The notes under the pieces: model-generated | What the model saw: the letters and a program-made list of their open reading frames with translations, nothing else | Database searches by the model: none | What the model was told of the DNA's origin: nothing | In this document: positions 28,679 through 32,462 of the stretch, piece by piece | Position numbering within the stretch: the first letter of the stretch is position 1 | Layout: the number at the start of each line of letters is the position of its first letter | Translations under genes and position numbers: made by a program | From: an uncultured Clostridia bacterium | Lineage (GTDB): Bacteria > Bacillota > Clostridia > TANB77 > CAG-508 | NCBI GenBank assembly: GCA_947626865.1 | Contig: CANQTZ010000007.1 | Location: 1 to 32,462 of the forward strand | Reading direction: 5' to 3' | DNA length: 32,462 bases

Positions 28679-31600
28679 GTGAAAAGAAATTTTAAATTTA
28701 TATCATCATTAGCATTAGCAGGATTATTAACAACAGGAATAATGGGAACAGGAGTTTTGGCTGAAACAACTACAGATACAACAGCAACACAACCTTTGGG
28801 CATTTATAAAAAATTAGTAGATCAAAAATCAATAGTACCATTTATTTTAGCAAACAGAGATGACAGAGTAACAATTAAAGACATTAAAGATTTTAAAGCA
28901 ATTAACTTATTCAATGGTGAAGCAGTAGCATCTGAAGATACAGTTGTTCACACAGGAGATACTTTTACTACAACTGATGGTGTAGAACATACTGTAGTTA
29001 TATACGGAGATGTTGATGAGAATGGTTTAATAGATGAGCAAGATGCTAGAGCTATTCAAAAACATATGATACATGTAAAAGAATTAGATAAAGTACAATT
29101 AGAAGCAGCTAATGTAGTACGTAAGGATAAATCAGGAGTAGATGAATCAGATGCTGTACATATTCAAAAATATCTAATTCACGCAGAAGATCAAATAATT
29201 GATGAAGCACCAGAACAAGAAGTTCAGGAACTTACATACGCTTTGGACGAAGAAAAGAATAACAACAATACTGATAATGAAGTAAAAGGTGTGACACTTG
29301 AAAACAATGTAATAACAGTCAAAGTAGATTTAAAAGGTTATACAGCAGATCAAGTATACTTCTATTTAAAAGATTTACCAGAAGGAGCTACAATTGAAGG
29401 TACAAAATCTGAAAATGGTTCTGATGCTACAAAGAAAAAAGTATTTGTAAGAGCTAAAGAAGGAACTTATGAATTTACAATTAAGACAGATAATGGTACT
29501 ACAAATGTTACAGTTAATGTAGTAAATGTTACAATGCCTACATTTGTTCAATTTAAAGCATTAAGAACAGAAGAAGTTACTTCTATATCAGATGAAGCTA
29601 TAAGAAATAATACAGATGATGTTGTAAAATCCACACAAACTAGTCCTAGTACAAATACATTTGCTGGAAATGTTAACTTAATGAAAACATCAGAAGACGG
29701 TGAAAAATATTATAGAGTTAGAGTTGAATTGAAAAATTGTGTTGCTTCAGATGTAATAGCTATAAATAAAGATACATTAAAAGAATACAAAGTAGAAACA
29801 ATAGAAGGAGCACCAAATGAAATATATGTATATTTAGACGCAAATGAAGCAAAAACTCCATTGGTATTAAAACATAAAGATGCCACTGACAAACAAGTAA
29901 AAGATGCAGAAGCTACAACAGTTACATTTAAAAGTACATCAGCTATTTGGTTAAGAGATACTAATAATTCAATTTCTCAATCCAGATGTAAAAACAATGG
30001 AACTTTAGCAATAGATTCAGTTAATAATCAAGTTATTGATGTAGGAGTGGATTTTGATAACTTAACACCAATATCATTTACTGTAGAAAATGGTGAAATT
30101 GACCCAGATAAAGTAGCTAAGGATACTATTAAAGGTGAAAAATGGTTAGCATTATCACTTAACCTTACAGATGATACATCAGGAACTACTGCAAAAGCTG
30201 TTTATACTGAAGACAATGATGATAACAAATTTATTTTAGATAAAAGAGCAAGCAGTTCAAATACAAATCGTATAGTTTGGGTAAGAGCAGAAAAAGAAGG
30301 AACAATAAAATTTACTTTAAAATATAATTTAGCAGACAATAAAGTAGAAGAATTACCAATTACAGTAAATTTACATGATACAAAAGCACCAATGCTAGAA
30401 GAAGTTACATCAAATACAACAGGTATAATTAATACTAAAGTTGAGAATGATGATAAAACAATTACAGTTGATTCATATAAATATGGAATGGATGCAACAG
30501 TTGAAAGAAAAGAAAATAAGAATAATAAAGTAGCAACAAAAGGAAGATGGTATAGCTTAGAATTAAAGACAAATGTTGATATATCTTCATTAGTATATAA
30601 AGATGAAGATGGAAACTGGGCTGAAATACCAGAAGATATGATTTCAAATGGTAAAATAGTAGTATGGTTAAATGCTGATAAAACAGAAGATCTTGCTCCA
30701 ACTGGAAAAACAGTTATAACTCTTGCTAATAGATATGCACAAAATATAGAAATTGGTAAAGCTGCAAATGGAAATGGAACAGAAGTTAAAGTAAAGCGTA
30801 CTGAAAAAACAAAACTAGAAATTAATAAAACTCAATATGCATTATCAAAATCTAATGTAGAGGATCAAAAATCACTTGAACAGCTTTATTTACGTGATAT
30901 AACTGTAGTAGAGAGTGAATTGAAAAATCCTAAAGTAGTAAAAGTAAATGGAAACGACGTTAATGCTGGAACACTTCAATATAATTTAGCTGCTTCAAGA
31001 ACTGCTGAAATCAATATGCCAGTAGCAACAAATGATATAAGAACAGCTACATTAAAAATAAATTCTAATGATGTTAGTACAATTAAAGTAAATGGTGTAG
31101 AAGGAAAATGGATTGTTGTTCATATGACAGTTAAAGGAAATATAGATACTCTTGTAGATGAGACAAATGATACTTCTTCTATAATAATTGATCCATCAAA
31201 TATTCAACTTCTTAAAGAAGTAAATAATAATGGTGAAGTAAGAGTTCCTATTTGGATTAACCTATCTAGCCCAGCAATCAAAGCTGTAACTAGTACACCA
31301 TCTAAAACAGTAAGTGGAACAGTAGATGTTAAATTTGGTTCAACAGGACCAGTTGTAGAACATAATAGCTTTAAACTAAAAATAGAAGATACTAATGCAA
31401 TGGAAGAAGAACTAAAAGTAGAAAAACCTAAATCAGTTCCTACAAGTGAGATAACAAACCCAGATGGAACTACTAACAAAGAAGCAGCAAAAAATCTAGC
31501 TGATGTTGGAGGTTCAACAGTAGATAATAGTAGATTTAAAGAAGAAAGTTTACTTAATAATATGAAAGTATTAGCAGATGCAAATATAGAACAAAATATT

Positions 31601-31993
31601 GTTGATGATACAGTTTATGTTACTGTAAAAACAGATTTAACAAGATTCCAATATATAGATGATACAGATAAAGTAGTTGTAATACCTATGACTTTAGATG
31701 CAAGTGCTTTAGATATTAGTAGTAATAAAATTTGGTCATGGAGTCCAATATCTGGAACATGGAATGAAGGTACAGTAAATTCTTCATTACAATATAATTT
31801 ATCTTTAGGATTTAGAACAGAAGAAGGTAGTGTAGATTTTGTAACTAAAGGTACATCGGTAACAAAAGAAATTCTTATCACTAACAAAAACATATCTACA
31901 AGTGATAAAGATGTAAATAAGCAAATAAAAGCATTAGAAAAAGATAAAGCTCCATATATTAGATATGTTATAACATTTGTTAATAATAAGTAA
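28679..31993 (+). CDS. Large secreted protein with N-terminal dockerin-like repeats
   Basis: GTG start after taggagg; signal peptide; GDVDENGLIDEQDARAIQKHMI and VVRKDKSGVDESDAVHIQKYLI paired Ca-loop/helix repeats; no LPXTG. Confidence 0.75.
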   Translation: MKRNFKFISSLALAGLLTTGIMGTGVLAETTTDTTATQPLGIYKKLVDQKSIVPFILANRDDRVTIKDIKDFKAINLFNGEAVASEDTVVHTGDTFTTTDGVEHTVVIYGDVDENGLIDEQDARAIQKHMIHVKELDKVQLEAANVVRKDKSGVDESDAVHIQKYLIHAEDQIIDEAPEQEVQELTYALDEEKNNNNTDNEVKGVTLENNVITVKVDLKGYTADQVYFYLKDLPEGATIEGTKSENGSDATKKKVFVRAKEGTYEFTIKTDNGTTNVTVNVVNVTMPTFVQFKALRTEEVTSISDEAIRNNTDDVVKSTQTSPSTNTFAGNVNLMKTSEDGEKYYRVRVELKNCVASDVIAINKDTLKEYKVETIEGAPNEIYVYLDANEAKTPLVLKHKDATDKQVKDAEATTVTFKSTSAIWLRDTNNSISQSRCKNNGTLAIDSVNNQVIDVGVDFDNLTPISFTVENGEIDPDKVAKDTIKGEKWLALSLNLTDDTSGTTAKAVYTEDNDDNKFILDKRASSSNTNRIVWVRAEKEGTIKFTLKYNLADNKVEELPITVNLHDTKAPMLEEVTSNTTGIINTKVENDDKTITVDSYKYGMDATVERKENKNNKVATKGRWYSLELKTNVDISSLVYKDEDGNWAEIPEDMISNGKIVVWLNADKTEDLAPTGKTVITLANRYAQNIEIGKAANGNGTEVKVKRTEKTKLEINKTQYALSKSNVEDQKSLEQLYLRDITVVESELKNPKVVKVNGNDVNAGTLQYNLAASRTAEINMPVATNDIRTATLKINSNDVSTIKVNGVEGKWIVVHMTVKGNIDTLVDETNDTSSIIIDPSNIQLLKEVNNNGEVRVPIWINLSSPAIKAVTSTPSKTVSGTVDVKFGSTGPVVEHNSFKLKIEDTNAMEEELKVEKPKSVPTSEITNPDGTTNKEAAKNLADVGGSTVDNSRFKEESLLNNMKVLADANIEQNIVDDTVYVTVKTDLTRFQYIDDTDKVVVIPMTLDASALDISSNKIWSWSPISGTWNEGTVNSSLQYNLSLGFRTEEGSVDFVTKGTSVTKEILITNKNISTSDKDVNKQIKALEKDKAPYIRYVITFVNNK

Positions 31994-32008
31994 TTAACAA
32001 TGATAGAG

Positions 32009-32040
32009 AAAGGTTAGAAAATTAAATTTTCTAACCTTTT
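32009..32040 (+). terminator. Intrinsic terminator
   Basis: aaaggttagaaaatt/aattttctaacctttt hairpin. Confidence 0.85.
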
Positions 32041-32117
32041 GTATATATATTTTTTTTATATGTTTATCCTTTCATTCCAATTTATATTACCGCCTTCTTT
32101 CCTCTACATATAAATAA

Positions 32118-32146
32118 TTGACATATAATAATTATTGTATTAAAAT
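32118..32146 (+). promoter_or_regulatory. Near-consensus sigma-70-like promoter
   Basis: ttgaca-N17-taaaat. Confidence 0.7.
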
Positions 32147-32235
32147 AATATCAGTAAAGATAATCTGAATTAGGTAGCTAAGTGTATATGAAATTATTAA
32201 TTAATTTAATTTTTTAGGAAGGACCGTTAGTAAAT

Positions 32236-32462
32236 ATGAAATGTTTTTTAATGAATAAAAATAAAAAAATTGCATTAATAGAATTTAATACAGAATATAA
32301 TGCAATCAGTAATATTTATGAAATTTATAATATAGAATATGCACCACTTTCATTAAAAAATGCATCAACAAATAAAGCATTAAGCAATGTAAAAGAATTA
32401 AATTCGTGGTTTAAAGGCAGAGGAATTCCTGATTGGCGTAAAGATTTAGAAAACTTACTTGA
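32236..32462 (+). CDS. N-terminal fragment of a hypothetical protein (possibly HipA-like), cut by window end
   Basis: Open frame MKCFLMNKNKKIALIEFNTEYNAISNIYEIYNIEYAPLSL..WFKGRGIPDWRKDLENLL; RBS aggaagga. Confidence 0.5.
   Translation, partial: MKCFLMNKNKKIALIEFNTEYNAISNIYEIYNIEYAPLSLKNASTNKALSNVKELNSWFKGRGIPDWRKDLENLL

Overview
This is an AT-rich, Firmicutes/Clostridia-like chromosomal window, coded almost entirely on the + strand. It holds a housekeeping block (tRNA-Phe, rubrerythrin, rsmE, yicC, remA, rpoZ, gmk, priA, def, fmt, an Asp23/AmaP stress locus, nusB, xseA, der, plsY, gpsA, dtd, rnpB) and ends in a sortase / LPQTG-cohesin-like / dockerin-like surface locus. The strongest observation is that three genes (yicC, priA, an MFS transporter) are each broken by one extra nucleotide, and all three breaks are the same event. 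An in-frame CGG followed by A (NNN-CGG-A) must be read with a +1 shift as NNN-GGA(Gly). The restored proteins read MIKSMT|GYGK, YFGT|GTQK and LIATY|GTSLLV. In a by-eye scan I found no other in-frame CGG codon in any intact gene of the window, although about 33 CGG trinucleotides occur out of frame in the CDSs. This suggests CGG is unassigned or 'hungry' here, and that CGGA is a +1 frameshift or quadruplet-decoding site. Other notable items are a hairpin-forming MITE-like element family with three copies (one truncating a decayed gene), 35-bp REP-like hairpin tandem repeats after fmt, and two low-complexity proteins of opposite charge. All calls come from reading the sequence; no database search was run.
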